Of a DNA stretch of 64,000 nt, positions 53,358 through 61,661 are shown piece after piece. The DNA is from Bradyrhizobium genosp. L (GTDB lineage: Bacteria; Pseudomonadota; Alphaproteobacteria; Rhizobiales; Xanthobacteraceae): the NCBI RefSeq assembly GCF_015624485.1, contig NZ_CP061378.1, forward strand, positions 2,108,001 through 2,172,000. The letters run 5' to 3'. The notes under the pieces are model-generated. The model made no database searches, was not told where the DNA came from, and saw only the letters and a program-made list of their open reading frames with translations. The position numbers and the translations under genes were made by a program. Within the stretch, counting starts at the first letter, position 1; every line of letters starts with the position of its first letter.

Positions 53358-54137
53358 CTATACCACCGGCGATCGGCCGCCATCGACGTTGATGGCGGTG
53401 CCGGTGATGTAGGAGCCCTGCTCGGAGGCGAGGAAGCAGGCGAGGTTGGCGAACTCCTCCGCCGTGCCGATCCGGCCCATTGGCGTGCCCTTGGCCAGGC
53501 TCTTCGCGAATTCCTCGAAATCCGTGTTCGGCGATTGCGAGGCGTGGCGCTTGACCCACTGATCGCTCATGATCAGGCCGACCAAGAGCGCATTCACCAG
53601 GATGTTGTGCTCGCCGCCTTCATTGGCCATCACCTTGGTCAGCGCCATGCCGGCGGCGCGCGACACCGAGGTCGGTGCGGAATTGCCGGCCGGCGCCTTG
53701 GCAAAGGTGTTGAGCACGTTGATGATGCGGCCCCATTTGCGCGCCTTCATGCCGCCCCAGACCAGCCGGCTGAACCGGATCGCCGCGAACAGCTTCAGGT
53801 CGAGATCCTCCTGCCAGGCCTCGTCGCTGATGCTCTCGAAGGCCAGCGTCCGCGCCGTGCCGGCATTGTTGACGAGCACATCGATCTTGCCGAGATCGGC
53901 GATGATCCTGTCGTGTGTGGCCTTGATGTCGGCCGCCTTCGAGACGTCGCAGACATAGTCGCGCACCACCAGCCCGTCTTTGGCGAGCGCCTCGCGCGCC
54001 GCGGCGAGATCAGCGGCACCGCGGGCGAGGATCGCCACTTTGGCGCCGGACTCCGCAAACCGCCGCGCCACCGCGATCCCGATGCCCTTGCTGCCGCCGG
54101 TGACCACCGCGACGCGGTCCTTCATTGATAGTTGCAT
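53358..54137 (-). CDS. SDR-family protein lacking the YxxxK catalytic motif
   Basis: The 259-residue Rossmann protein has an intact cofactor motif TGGSKGIG and NNAG. The catalytic line reads INVLNTFAKAP...APTSVSRAAGMALTK: the Ser is replaced by Asn and YxxxK by TxxxR. The C-terminus (GTAINVDGGRSPV) is normal. I recall rhizobial SDRs with the same PTSVSRAAG pattern, so this is likely a stable subfamily with altered or no redox chemistry. ATG 54137 has GGGAG 8 nt upstream. Confidence 0.85.
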   Translation of the reverse strand: MQLSMKDRVAVVTGGSKGIGIAVARRFAESGAKVAILARGAADLAAAREALAKDGLVVRDYVCDVSKAADIKATHDRIIADLGKIDVLVNNAGTARTLAFESISDEAWQEDLDLKLFAAIRFSRLVWGGMKARKWGRIINVLNTFAKAPAGNSAPTSVSRAAGMALTKVMANEGGEHNILVNALLVGLIMSDQWVKRHASQSPNTDFEEFAKSLAKGTPMGRIGTAEEFANLACFLASEQGSYITGTAINVDGGRSPVV

Positions 54138-54297
54138 TGTCGTGCTCCCTGGCAAGGTCCCTGGGAGAGAAAGCTATCAAACCGAGAGAATGACCAACAA
54201 GGTCATGCAAAGCAGGTGTGCTGTGACAATCAGTGAGAGGTGGAGCGGACCGGACATCAGATGTCTCCGTATGGCGCAGTGAGGTGAGCAGCGCTTT

Positions 54298-54500
54298 TCG
54301 GCTCCCTCACCCTGAAAGGGGGAGGGTGGGGTGGGGGTTGCTCTCCACGAACGCCGGCGTTTGTGGAGGCAGGATCCCCACCCGGTCTGCGCTTGCGCGC
54401 AGTCCGACCTCCCCTTTTCAAGGGGAGGTGGAGACCGCCGCTAGTTCAAGCTCGCGCCGGCGGCAAAGCTGCGGTCGACGGCCTTGCCGACATCGAGCGC
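54298..54500. repeat. Upstream copy of a ~205-bp direct duplication containing a second 3' end of the sulfonate-binding gene
   Basis: GGCTCCCTCACCCTGAAAGG at 54300 starts a segment repeated at ~54541 (offset 241, then 246 after small indels). The right part (54441-54499) encodes, on the minus strand, the same final ~19 residues (LDVGKAVDRSF...) and stop codon as the binding-protein gene at 54687. There is no functional gene here; it is a duplicated gene tail plus the palindromic repeat between copies. Confidence 0.85.
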
Positions 54501-54538
54501 AATATCTCCGAATGCACAGGTAAGATGAGCACTGCTGT

Positions 54539-54746
54539 TCGGCTCCCTCACCCTGAAAGGGGGAGGGTGGGGTGGGGGGTTGCTCTCCGCGAACGCTGGC
54601 GTTTGTAGAGGCAGGATCCCCACCCGGTCTGCGCTTGCGCGCCGTCCGACCTCCCCTTTTCAAGGGGAGGTGAAGAAAGCGCGCGCCTAGTTCAAGCTCG
54701 CGCTGGCGGCAAAGCTGCGGTCGACGGCCTTGCCGACATCGAGCGT
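54539..54746. repeat. Downstream copy of the same duplication, overlapping the intact sulfonate-binding gene
   Basis: The second copy begins in the intergenic palindrome and continues into the last ~60 bp of the genuine gene (54687-54746). Copies differ at a few positions (e.g. FAAGASLN against FAASASLN) and by 5 bp of indel. The interval 54138-54540 otherwise holds no gene. Confidence 0.85.
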
Positions 54747-55670
54747 CTTGGAAAGAATCCCGTACCGCGCGGCGCGATCCGACGCCGCTTGCACTTCCTT
54801 CACCACGGCCTCATCGATCGCGATCGGGCTGGTCTTCTGCGCGGTATACGCCGCGAGCAGCACGTCCTCCGGCAGTTTGGTCAGCTCCGCCGTGCTCTTG
54901 GCATACTCCGCGAGATGGTCGAGCGACCACAGCCGCGCCCTGTTCAGCCGCTGCACCAGATCCTGCACCGCCGCGCGCTTGGTCGCGATCGCGTTGTCGG
55001 AGGCGACGATGAAGGTGATGGTCGGCGTCAGGCCCTCGCCATCGGCGACGACACGGGCCTTGTCCTTCAGCGTCGCGTAGGAGACGTAGGGCTCCCACAC
55101 CGCCCAGCCGTCGATCGAGCCGGCGACCAGCGCGATCTTGGCGTCGACCGGGCCGAGCGGCGCGAAGGTCGCGTCCTCGACCCTGTTGCCGGTCTTCTCC
55201 AGCGTCGCGTCGATCAGGAACTGGCCCCAGCCGCCGCGGGTGCCGGCGAGCCGCTTGCCCTTCAGATCATCAGCGGTCTTGATCGGCGAATCCGCGCGCA
55301 CCAGGATCGCCTGGGTCTTGGGGTCGGCACGCGTTCCGCCGATCGCCTTGATCGGCGCGCCGGCGGCGTAGACCGAGAGGAACGCGAGATCGCCGGTATA
55401 GCCGACATCGAGCGCGCCGGCGTTGAGCGCCTCGAGGATCGGTGCCGCCGCCGGGAATTCCGACCATTCGATCTTGTAAGGCAGGTCCTTGGCAAGCCCG
55501 GAGATCTCCAGCAGCGAGCGGTTGCCGCCCTTCTGGTCGCCGACTTTCAGCACGATCGCGTCAGCGGCGAAGGCCGCGGCCGATGTCGACAGTGTGATCG
55601 CCGCCGCAATCAGCACGGCGGCGGTGCGGCGGGTGAGGGAGTGAGAACTTGGGCGGGTGAGTTTGCGCAT
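54687..55670 (-). CDS. ABC substrate-binding protein, aliphatic sulfonate (SsuA-like) type
   Basis: The 327-residue periplasmic protein has a Sec signal (RRTAAVLIAAAITLSTSAAA, cut after AFA). Family segments are LKVGDQKGGNRSLLEISG, FPAAAPILEALNAGALDVGY, and GWAVWEPYVSYATLKDKARV. It resembles SsuA, which binds alkanesulfonates. It stands alone on the minus strand, facing away from the permease/ATPase operon at 56-61 kb. Its 3' end is duplicated downstream. ATG 55670 is chosen; ATG 55691 is possible. Confidence 0.9.
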   Translation of the reverse strand: MRKLTRPSSHSLTRRTAAVLIAAAITLSTSAAAFAADAIVLKVGDQKGGNRSLLEISGLAKDLPYKIEWSEFPAAAPILEALNAGALDVGYTGDLAFLSVYAAGAPIKAIGGTRADPKTQAILVRADSPIKTADDLKGKRLAGTRGGWGQFLIDATLEKTGNRVEDATFAPLGPVDAKIALVAGSIDGWAVWEPYVSYATLKDKARVVADGEGLTPTITFIVASDNAIATKRAAVQDLVQRLNRARLWSLDHLAEYAKSTAELTKLPEDVLLAAYTAQKTSPIAIDEAVVKEVQAASDRAARYGILSKTLDVGKAVDRSFAASASLN

Positions 55671-56146
55671 ATCCGTTTCTTTCTGATTCATTCGCTGCTC
55701 GGCGGGAAGCGCGTCAGCGTTCGACAAGGTTGATGAGCAGATTGTGCGCCGTCAACGAAACGGAAAACTGAATTGTTGCGCTGCGCGGCAAGGATCGCCT
55801 CGTTGCGCATGGTGTTCGTAGAACGCCTCACGCGCACACTGGCGAAACGCTCAAACGTGATGCAATCGATGCCGCTGCGGCGTGTCCCGTTGCAGAAATC
55901 ACGGCGAAAATCCTTTCATCGTCGCGCGTTGCGATCGTGGAGATATCAGCTGCCTCGCCGACAACATTCGAAATTCCATTTCATTGACGATGAACTTATC
56001 GCGCCGCATCATTTGCGCGTTGCCGAGAGAGCAATAGCGCCGGAGAGATCGGCTTTTTCTAGACCATGAGCTTCGAACGACGGGGCGTGCAGACGGCGAC
56101 GTCTGCGCGCAGGGCGCGGAGCGTTGCCGAAATGCAGGAGTGATTG
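55671..56146. other. Divergent intergenic region upstream of two binding-protein genes
   Basis: This 476-bp interval has no reading frame with plausible product. It must hold promoters for the minus-strand SsuA-like gene and the plus-strand operon. No clear dyad was recognised. GGAG lies 7 nt before the plus-strand start. Confidence 0.5.
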
Positions 56147-57238
56147 ATGTCGCGAAATAACAAGACGGTGATGGATCGCCGCACCTTGCTGCGCGCGGGT
56201 GCCGCCGCAGCCCTTGCCGCGCCGATCGGGACGATGGGTGCGCAAGCTTTCTCGCCCCGTGCGGTGCGGCCTGCGATCGACCTCACGGAATTCCCGATCT
56301 GCAAGACGGCCTCCGACGCGTCGCCATTGTCGGGGGCGCCGCGCAAGCTGAAGCTGTCGTGGAACGCCGGCGCGGTCTGCCTCGCGCCGCTGCCGGTCGC
56401 GATCGACTACGGCTTCTTCCAGAAGCAGAACCTCGACGTCGAGCTCGTCAACTATTCCGGCTCGACTGACCAGCTCTTGGAGGCGATCGCCACCGGCAAG
56501 AGCGACGCCGGTCTCGGCATGGCGCTGCGCTGGCTCAAGCCGCTGGAGCAGGGTTTCGACGTCAAGATCGCCGCCGGCACCCATGGCGGCTGCATGCGGG
56601 TCTTGACCCGCGGCGATTCCGGCGTCGGCAAGCTCGCCGACCTCAAGGGCAAGGTCGTTGCGGTCGGCGACCTCGCCGGTCCCGACAAGAACTTCTTCTC
56701 GATCCAGCTTGCCAAGCTCGGCATCGACCCGGTGAGGGATGTCGACTGGCGCGCCTATCCCGGCAATCTGCTCAACGTCGCGGTCGAGAAGGGCGAGGTG
56801 CAGGCCTTCCTGTCGTCGGATCCGCTGGCCTATCTCTGGCTCAAGGATATCAAATACAAGGAGGTCGCCTCCAATCTCGACGGCGAGTACCGTGACAAGA
56901 GCTGCTGCATCGTCGGTCTGCGCGGCAGTTTGGTACGGGAAGAACCCAACGTCGCGCGCGCCATCACCCAGGCGCTGCTCGATGCCGCGATGTTCACCGC
57001 GCAGAATCCGGACAAGGCGGCGAAATCGTTCCAGCCCTATGCGCCGAAGGCGGCGAGCCTCGCCGATCTCGAGGCGATGGCGCGCTACCACACCCATCAC
57101 CATCATCCGACCGGCGAGGTGCTCAAGCGCGAGCTGAAGGCTTACGCCGACGATCTGAAATCGGTTCAGGTGTTCAAGCAGAGCACCGATACGGCCAAAT
57201 TCGCGGAGCGGATCTATGTCGACGTATTCAGTGTCTGA
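56147..57238 (+). CDS. ABC substrate-binding protein, NMT1/SsuA-like, with His-rich motif
   Basis: The 363-residue protein has a Tat-like signal (MDRRTLLRAGAAAALAAPIG). A binding core (KLKLSWNAGAVCLAPLPVAIDYGFF, YSGSTDQLLEAIATGKSDAG) resembles nitrate/sulfonate/thiamine-precursor binding proteins. An unusual YHTHHHHPTG segment lies near residue ~315, and the doublet SCCIVG near ~250. The family ligand is a sulfonate, taurine-like or other small anion; a metal-linked ligand cannot be excluded. It overlaps the permease gene by 23 bp. Confidence 0.88.
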   Translation: MSRNNKTVMDRRTLLRAGAAAALAAPIGTMGAQAFSPRAVRPAIDLTEFPICKTASDASPLSGAPRKLKLSWNAGAVCLAPLPVAIDYGFFQKQNLDVELVNYSGSTDQLLEAIATGKSDAGLGMALRWLKPLEQGFDVKIAAGTHGGCMRVLTRGDSGVGKLADLKGKVVAVGDLAGPDKNFFSIQLAKLGIDPVRDVDWRAYPGNLLNVAVEKGEVQAFLSSDPLAYLWLKDIKYKEVASNLDGEYRDKSCCIVGLRGSLVREEPNVARAITQALLDAAMFTAQNPDKAAKSFQPYAPKAASLADLEAMARYHTHHHHPTGEVLKRELKAYADDLKSVQVFKQSTDTAKFAERIYVDVFSV

Positions 57239-58226
57239 CACGGCGGCCGCGCCGCGCGCCGCCTTCATCGTCTCGAACATTTCCGGCAGCTACGGTGTCG
57301 GCCTCGCGGCGAGCCTCACCTGGCTCGCTTTCGGGCTGTCATGCCTGTACTGGCCTGATCTCGGCGACTGGTCGCGCACCTCCTCGCTCGGCATCGGCGC
57401 CATCGTCGTCGCCGCCTTCATCCTGTTCGGCACGTTTGGCGCCGACTATCTCGGCAGCGCCGGCGAGGCGTTGCGCAAGCGCGCGCCGTGGCTTACTGCG
57501 CTCGGCGTCGTCTTCACATTGTGGGAAGTCGCCACCGCAAAATTTGCCTGGCTGCCGTTGCCGTTCTTTCCGCCGCCGCAGGCGATCCTCGAGGTCTACA
57601 CCGACGATCTGCCGAAACTGCTCGATAGCGTGTTCGCCTCGATCAAGCTGCAGCTCGGCGGCTATATCGTCGGCGCGGCCGTCGGCTTCCTGACCGGTGT
57701 CTCGATCGGCTGGTCGCAAAGGATCGGCTACTGGGTGCATCCGGTGCTGCGCTTCATCGGCCCGTTGCCGGCGACCGCCTGGCTGCCGATCGCCTTCTTC
57801 AGCTTTCCGTCGAGCTGGAGCGCCTCGACCTTCCTGATCGCGCTCGCCACCGGCTTCCCGGTGACGGTATTGACCTGGTCGGGCGTCGCAAGCGTCAGCA
57901 GTGCCTATTACGACGTCGCGCGCACGCTCGGTGCAAAACCGTCGTTCCTGGTGCTGAAGGTCGCGATCCCCGCAGCGCTGCCGCATGTGTTCGTCGGCTT
58001 GTTCATGGGGCTTGGCTCGTCGTTTGCCGTGCTCGTCGTCGCCGAGATGATCGGCGTCAAGGCCGGGCTCGGCTGGTATTTGCAATGGGCGCAGGGCTGG
58101 GCGGCCTATGCCAACATGTACGCGGCGCTGATCGTGATGTCGCTGCTCTGCTCCGGCGCGATCACGCTGCTGTTCCGCACCCGCGACCGCCTGCTGGTCT
58201 GGCAGAAAGGCGTCGTCAAATGGTAG
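57216..58226 (+). CDS. ABC permease, SsuC/TauC-like, with extra N-terminal helices
   Basis: The 336-residue inner-membrane protein has a C-terminal ~230 residues with the normal permease core and the coupling loop YYDVARTLGAKPSFLVLKVAIP. An additional ~100 residues with two hydrophobic segments (SLTWLAFGLSCLYW, LGIGAIVVAAFILFGTFG) precede it, longer than SsuC (~260). The start is inside the preceding gene with GGAG upstream. It partners the following ATPase. Confidence 0.9.
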   Translation: MSTYSVSDTAAAPRAAFIVSNISGSYGVGLAASLTWLAFGLSCLYWPDLGDWSRTSSLGIGAIVVAAFILFGTFGADYLGSAGEALRKRAPWLTALGVVFTLWEVATAKFAWLPLPFFPPPQAILEVYTDDLPKLLDSVFASIKLQLGGYIVGAAVGFLTGVSIGWSQRIGYWVHPVLRFIGPLPATAWLPIAFFSFPSSWSASTFLIALATGFPVTVLTWSGVASVSSAYYDVARTLGAKPSFLVLKVAIPAALPHVFVGLFMGLGSSFAVLVVAEMIGVKAGLGWYLQWAQGWAAYANMYAALIVMSLLCSGAITLLFRTRDRLLVWQKGVVKW

Positions 58227-59017
58227 CGCAAGCCGCCGCTGAAGCGATTGCCTATCCGGCGGTCGGCGCCGAGCTCGATGTCGAGGGCGTCAGCCACGCC
58301 TTCGATATCGACGGCGTGGCCTTGCCGGTGCTCGACAATGTCAATCTCGCGATCGCGCCGGGCGAATTCGTTGCGCTGCTCGGCCCGTCCGGCTGCGGCA
58401 AGTCGACCTTGCTGCGGCTGGTCGCTGGGCTGGAGAAGCCGCGTGCCGGTACGTTGCGCGAGGATGACGTCCGCATCGCCGGCCCGCATCCGTCGCGTGT
58501 CGTCGTGTTCCAGGATCCGACCTTGTTTCCATGGCGTTCGGTCTGGGACAATGTCGCGCTCGGGCTGGAGGCGCAGGGCATCCTGAAGGCGCAGCGCCAT
58601 CGGGTCGATGACGTCATCGAGCTGGTCGGTTTGTCCTCGTTCCGCAACGCTTATCCGCACCAGCTCTCCGGCGGCATGGCGCAGCGCGTGGCGCTGGCCC
58701 GCGCGCTGGTCAACGATCCCAAGATCCTGGTGCTCGATGAGCCGCTCGGCAAGCTCGACTCGCTGACGCGGATCGCGATGCAGGCCGAACTCGTGGCGCT
58801 GTGGCAGCGCAAGGGCTTTACCACGCTGCTCGTCACCCACGACGTCGAGGAGGCGCTGGTGCTCGCCAACCGCGTCATCGTGCTGTCGGATCGCCCGGCG
58901 CGGATCAAGGCTGACATCGCGGTGGCGCGGCCGTATCCGCGACATCGCGGCGATCCCCATCTGGCCGAACTGCGCAAGCAGATCCTCAGCCTGCTCGGAC
59001 TGGAGGCGACATGGTGA
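58220..59017 (+). CDS. ABC importer ATPase, SsuB/TauB-like
   Basis: The 265-residue ATPase has GPSGCGKST, VFQDPTLFPWRSVWDNV (Q-loop), QLSGGMAQRVALARAL (signature), and ILVLDEPLGKLDSLTR (Walker B and D-loop) with THDVEEAL (switch). ATG 58220 overlaps the permease stop (ATGGTAG). It energises uptake by the permease of this operon. An upstream extension of the frame lies inside the permease gene and was not used. Confidence 0.94.
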   Translation: MVAQAAAEAIAYPAVGAELDVEGVSHAFDIDGVALPVLDNVNLAIAPGEFVALLGPSGCGKSTLLRLVAGLEKPRAGTLREDDVRIAGPHPSRVVVFQDPTLFPWRSVWDNVALGLEAQGILKAQRHRVDDVIELVGLSSFRNAYPHQLSGGMAQRVALARALVNDPKILVLDEPLGKLDSLTRIAMQAELVALWQRKGFTTLLVTHDVEEALVLANRVIVLSDRPARIKADIAVARPYPRHRGDPHLAELRKQILSLLGLEATW

Positions 59018-60183
59018 CGACCTTGGCCAAGGAGCTGCCGCAGGCCTACGAGCCCGAGCATATCGCGCGCGCCTTGCAGCTTGCCGACGCGATTGCCGCG
59101 CGGGCGCCCGCGTATGACCGCGACGCCAGCTTCCCGTTCGAGAACTTTGCCGATCTCTCGCGCGAGGGCCTGCTGGCCTTGACCGTCCCGGCGGCGCTCG
59201 GTGGCGTCGGGGTTGGCGCCCGCGATGCCGCGCGCGTGCTCGGCATCATCGGCAAGGCCGATCCGTCGACCGCGCTGGTGCTGTCGATGCACTACATCCA
59301 GCATCTGGTGATGGCGCGCTCTACGCGCTGGCCCGGCCGTCTCTCGCGCAAGCTCGCCAGGGAGGCGGTCGAGGGCGTGTCGCTGATCAACGCGTTGCGG
59401 GTCGAGCCGGAGCTCGGCTCGCCTGCGCGCGGCGGCTTGCCGGCGACGACGGCGCGGCGTACCGAGACCGGCTGGCGGCTCTCGGGAAAGAAGATCTATT
59501 CGACCGGCGCGCCGATCCTGAAATGGTACGCGGTCTGGGCCAAGACCGATGAGGCCGAGACGCGTGTCGGATTGTTTCTGGTGCCGGCCGGATTGCCGGG
59601 TACCCGGATCGAGGAAAGCTGGGATCACCTCGGCCTGCGCGCCAGCGGCAGCCACACCGTGATCTTCGACGACGTCGTGTTTCCGCTGGATTACGAGATC
59701 GACGTCCGCAAGCCCGACGACTGGGCGGTTCCGGATTTCACCCAGGCCACCGTGCACGCGATCTTCGTCGCCGCGATCTATGACGGCATCGCCCGCGCCG
59801 CCCGCGACTGGCTGGTCGGCTTCCTCAGGGAGCGCGTGCCCGCCAATCTCGGCGCGCCGCTCGCGACCCTGCCGCGCATGCAGGAAGTGGTCGGCGGCAT
59901 CGAGGCGCGGTTAGCCGTCAATGCCCGGCTGATCGAGAGCTTTGCCGCCGATTTCGATAACGGCTTCCAGCTCTCGGCGATCGAGTCTAACATCATCAAG
60001 CTGACGGTGACCAATAATTCCGTCAAAGCGGTGGAGGACGCCTTGCAGCTGACCAGCAATCACGGTCTGTCGCGAACCAATCCGCTGGAGCGGCATTATC
60101 GCGACGTGCTGTGCGGCCGCGTCCACACCCCGCAAGACGATTCCACCCGTATCTCCGCCGGACGTCTGGCGCTGGGCGTCTGA
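59011..60183 (+). CDS. Acyl-CoA-dehydrogenase-like flavoprotein, SfnB/DszC type
   Basis: The 390-residue flavin enzyme of the acyl-CoA dehydrogenase fold has FPFENFADLSREGLLALTVP in the N-terminal helical domain, WRLSGKKIYSTGAPILKWY in the middle beta domain, and IKLTVTNNSVKAVEDALQLT with HYRDVLCGRVHTPQDD in the C-terminal part. SfnB/DszC-like members act as oxygenases in sulfur acquisition. Overlap with the ATPase gene (7 bp) supports a role in metabolising the imported organosulfur compound. A flavin reductase is not encoded nearby. Confidence 0.88.
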   Translation: MVTTLAKELPQAYEPEHIARALQLADAIAARAPAYDRDASFPFENFADLSREGLLALTVPAALGGVGVGARDAARVLGIIGKADPSTALVLSMHYIQHLVMARSTRWPGRLSRKLAREAVEGVSLINALRVEPELGSPARGGLPATTARRTETGWRLSGKKIYSTGAPILKWYAVWAKTDEAETRVGLFLVPAGLPGTRIEESWDHLGLRASGSHTVIFDDVVFPLDYEIDVRKPDDWAVPDFTQATVHAIFVAAIYDGIARAARDWLVGFLRERVPANLGAPLATLPRMQEVVGGIEARLAVNARLIESFAADFDNGFQLSAIESNIIKLTVTNNSVKAVEDALQLTSNHGLSRTNPLERHYRDVLCGRVHTPQDDSTRISAGRLALGV

Positions 60184-60215
60184 AAAAAACAGTCAACAAA
60201 CCGGAGCTTTCTGTC

Positions 60216-61310
60216 ATGTCCGTCGAGTTCATCGGCTTCGTCACCAACAACAATTCCTCCGAGATCATCGTGCGCTCGGGTCCGATCCTCAATCCGCCCT
60301 ATATCGAGACGGTCGCGAAAGCCCATGAGCTCGCCGGCTTCGACCGCGCGCTGCTGGCGTTCCATTCGACGACGCCCGACGCACTGCAGGTCGCGCAGCA
60401 TGTGCTGACCATCACCAAGACGCTGAAGGTGATGATCGCACAGCGCCCGGGCTTCACGGCGCCGACGCTCTTGGCGAGGCAACTCGCGACGCTCGACCAG
60501 TTCTATGGCGGCCGCGTCTCGCTGCATGTCATCACCGGGGGCAACGCCATCGAGCTGCGCCAGGACGGCAACACACTCGACGACAAGGACGAGCGCTACG
60601 CCCGCACCGACGAGTTCCTCGACGTGGTGAGGCTGGAATGGACCAGCGAGAAGCCGTTCAACTACAGCGGAAAATACTACAACGTCGAGAACGGTTTCTC
60701 GCAGGTGAAGCCGCTGCAGAAGGGCGGCATCTACACCTTCGTCGGCGGTGGCTCGGACGCTGCGATCGAGGTCGCCGGCAAGCATGCCGATACGTTCGCG
60801 CTGTGGGGCGAATCCTACGCCCAGGTGCGCGACGTCACCGCACGGGTGCGTGCCGCCGCGGCCAAGCACGGCCGGCCGACGCCGCGCTTCAGCCTCTCGG
60901 TGCGGCCGATCCTCGCGGATACCGAGGAGAAGGCCTGGAAGAAGGCCGACGCCATCCTCGAGCGCGCCACCGCGTTGCAGGACCAGACCGGTTATCGCCG
61001 CCCCAATCACGCCACCGACGGCGCCAAGCGGCTGCTCGCGCTCGCCGACCAGGGGGCGCGCATCGACAAGCGGCTGTGGACCGAGATCGCGAAATTGACC
61101 GGCGCCAACAGCAACACCACGGCACTGGTCGGCACGCCCGAGCAGGTCGCCGAAGTGTTCGCCGACTATTACGACCTCGGCGTCAGCCATTTCCTGATCC
61201 GCGGCTTCGATCCACTGGTCGACGCCATCGACTATGGCCGTGAGCTGATCCCGCTGACGCGCAAGCTGATCGCGGCGCGCGACGAGCAGCGCGGGATTGC
61301 GGCAGAATGA
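60216..61310 (+). CDS. LLM-class FMN-dependent monooxygenase, SsuD-like
   Basis: The 364-residue TIM-barrel enzyme resembles alkanesulfonate monooxygenase: AKAHELAGFDRALLAFHSTT near the N-terminus, KTLKVMIAQRPGFTAPTLLA, TLDQFYGGRVSLHVITGG, and YTFVGGGSDAAIEVAGKHAD. It should use FMNH2 to cleave C-S bonds of sulfonates. GGAG lies ~9 nt upstream of ATG 60216. It follows the SfnB-like gene by 32 bp; its stop overlaps the downstream 47-codon remnant. Confidence 0.92.
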   Translation: MSVEFIGFVTNNNSSEIIVRSGPILNPPYIETVAKAHELAGFDRALLAFHSTTPDALQVAQHVLTITKTLKVMIAQRPGFTAPTLLARQLATLDQFYGGRVSLHVITGGNAIELRQDGNTLDDKDERYARTDEFLDVVRLEWTSEKPFNYSGKYYNVENGFSQVKPLQKGGIYTFVGGGSDAAIEVAGKHADTFALWGESYAQVRDVTARVRAAAAKHGRPTPRFSLSVRPILADTEEKAWKKADAILERATALQDQTGYRRPNHATDGAKRLLALADQGARIDKRLWTEIAKLTGANSNTTALVGTPEQVAEVFADYYDLGVSHFLIRGFDPLVDAIDYGRELIPLTRKLIAARDEQRGIAAE

Positions 61311-61450
61311 TCCGTCCTCTCGTCGCGGCGGCGCTCGCGCTCGCCGACGAACACAGGACCATCGACCTCTACGACCGGCAGAAGATCAACGCGGCTGATA
61401 TCGTGGACAGGTCGTTTGGCGCAGCGGTCGAGACGGGCGCCGGGCTGTAG
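61307..61450 (+). pseudogene. 47-codon remnant of a sulfonate-binding protein gene
   Basis: The short frame starts in ATGA overlap with the SsuD-like gene and ends at TAG 61448. Its translation (LADEHRTIDLYDRQKINAAD then IVDRSFGAAVETGAGL) resembles only the extreme C-terminus of SsuA-like proteins, including the VDRSF motif also present at the end of the gene at 54687. It is probably what is left of a third binding protein after deletion; it might still be translated. Confidence 0.55.
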
Positions 61451-61465
61451 GCATTTTTTGCAAGC

Positions 61466-61588
61466 GTCGTCCTGGCGAAAGCCAGGACCCATTACCCCGG
61501 ATGGCGGTTGTTGTACGACGCTGGGGGCCGCGATTCCGCTCACCACCAAATTCGGTGGTAATGGGTCCTGGCTTTCGCCAGGACGACG
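61466..61588. repeat. Long imperfect palindromic repeat
   Basis: CGTCGTCCTGGCGAAAGCCA near 61466 and its complement TGGCTTTCGCCAGGACGACG ending at 61588, extended by CCCATTACC/GGTAATGGG, form outer arms of ~30 bp around ~60 bp. It is a common rhizobial intergenic palindrome and is not part of the insertion sequence. Confidence 0.85.
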
Positions 61589-61644
61589 GGTGTAAAAGAT
61601 TTCGGAATAATGGAAGAATACCTCTGATTTGCCCGACGTGTCAA

Positions 61645-61661
61645 GTTGCCGTGTCGAACGG
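61645..61661. repeat. Direct repeat (target-site duplication), left copy
   Basis: GTTGCCGTGTCGAACGG directly left of the insertion sequence, identical to 63053-63069 on its right. Its 17-bp length suits IS1202-type elements, which make unusually long duplications. Confidence 0.75.

Noticed and set aside
54300..54686. Repeat pair as two separate terminators only
   Set aside because: The palindromic part could terminate transcription, but the copies also include coding sequence of the neighbouring gene, so segmental duplication explains them better.
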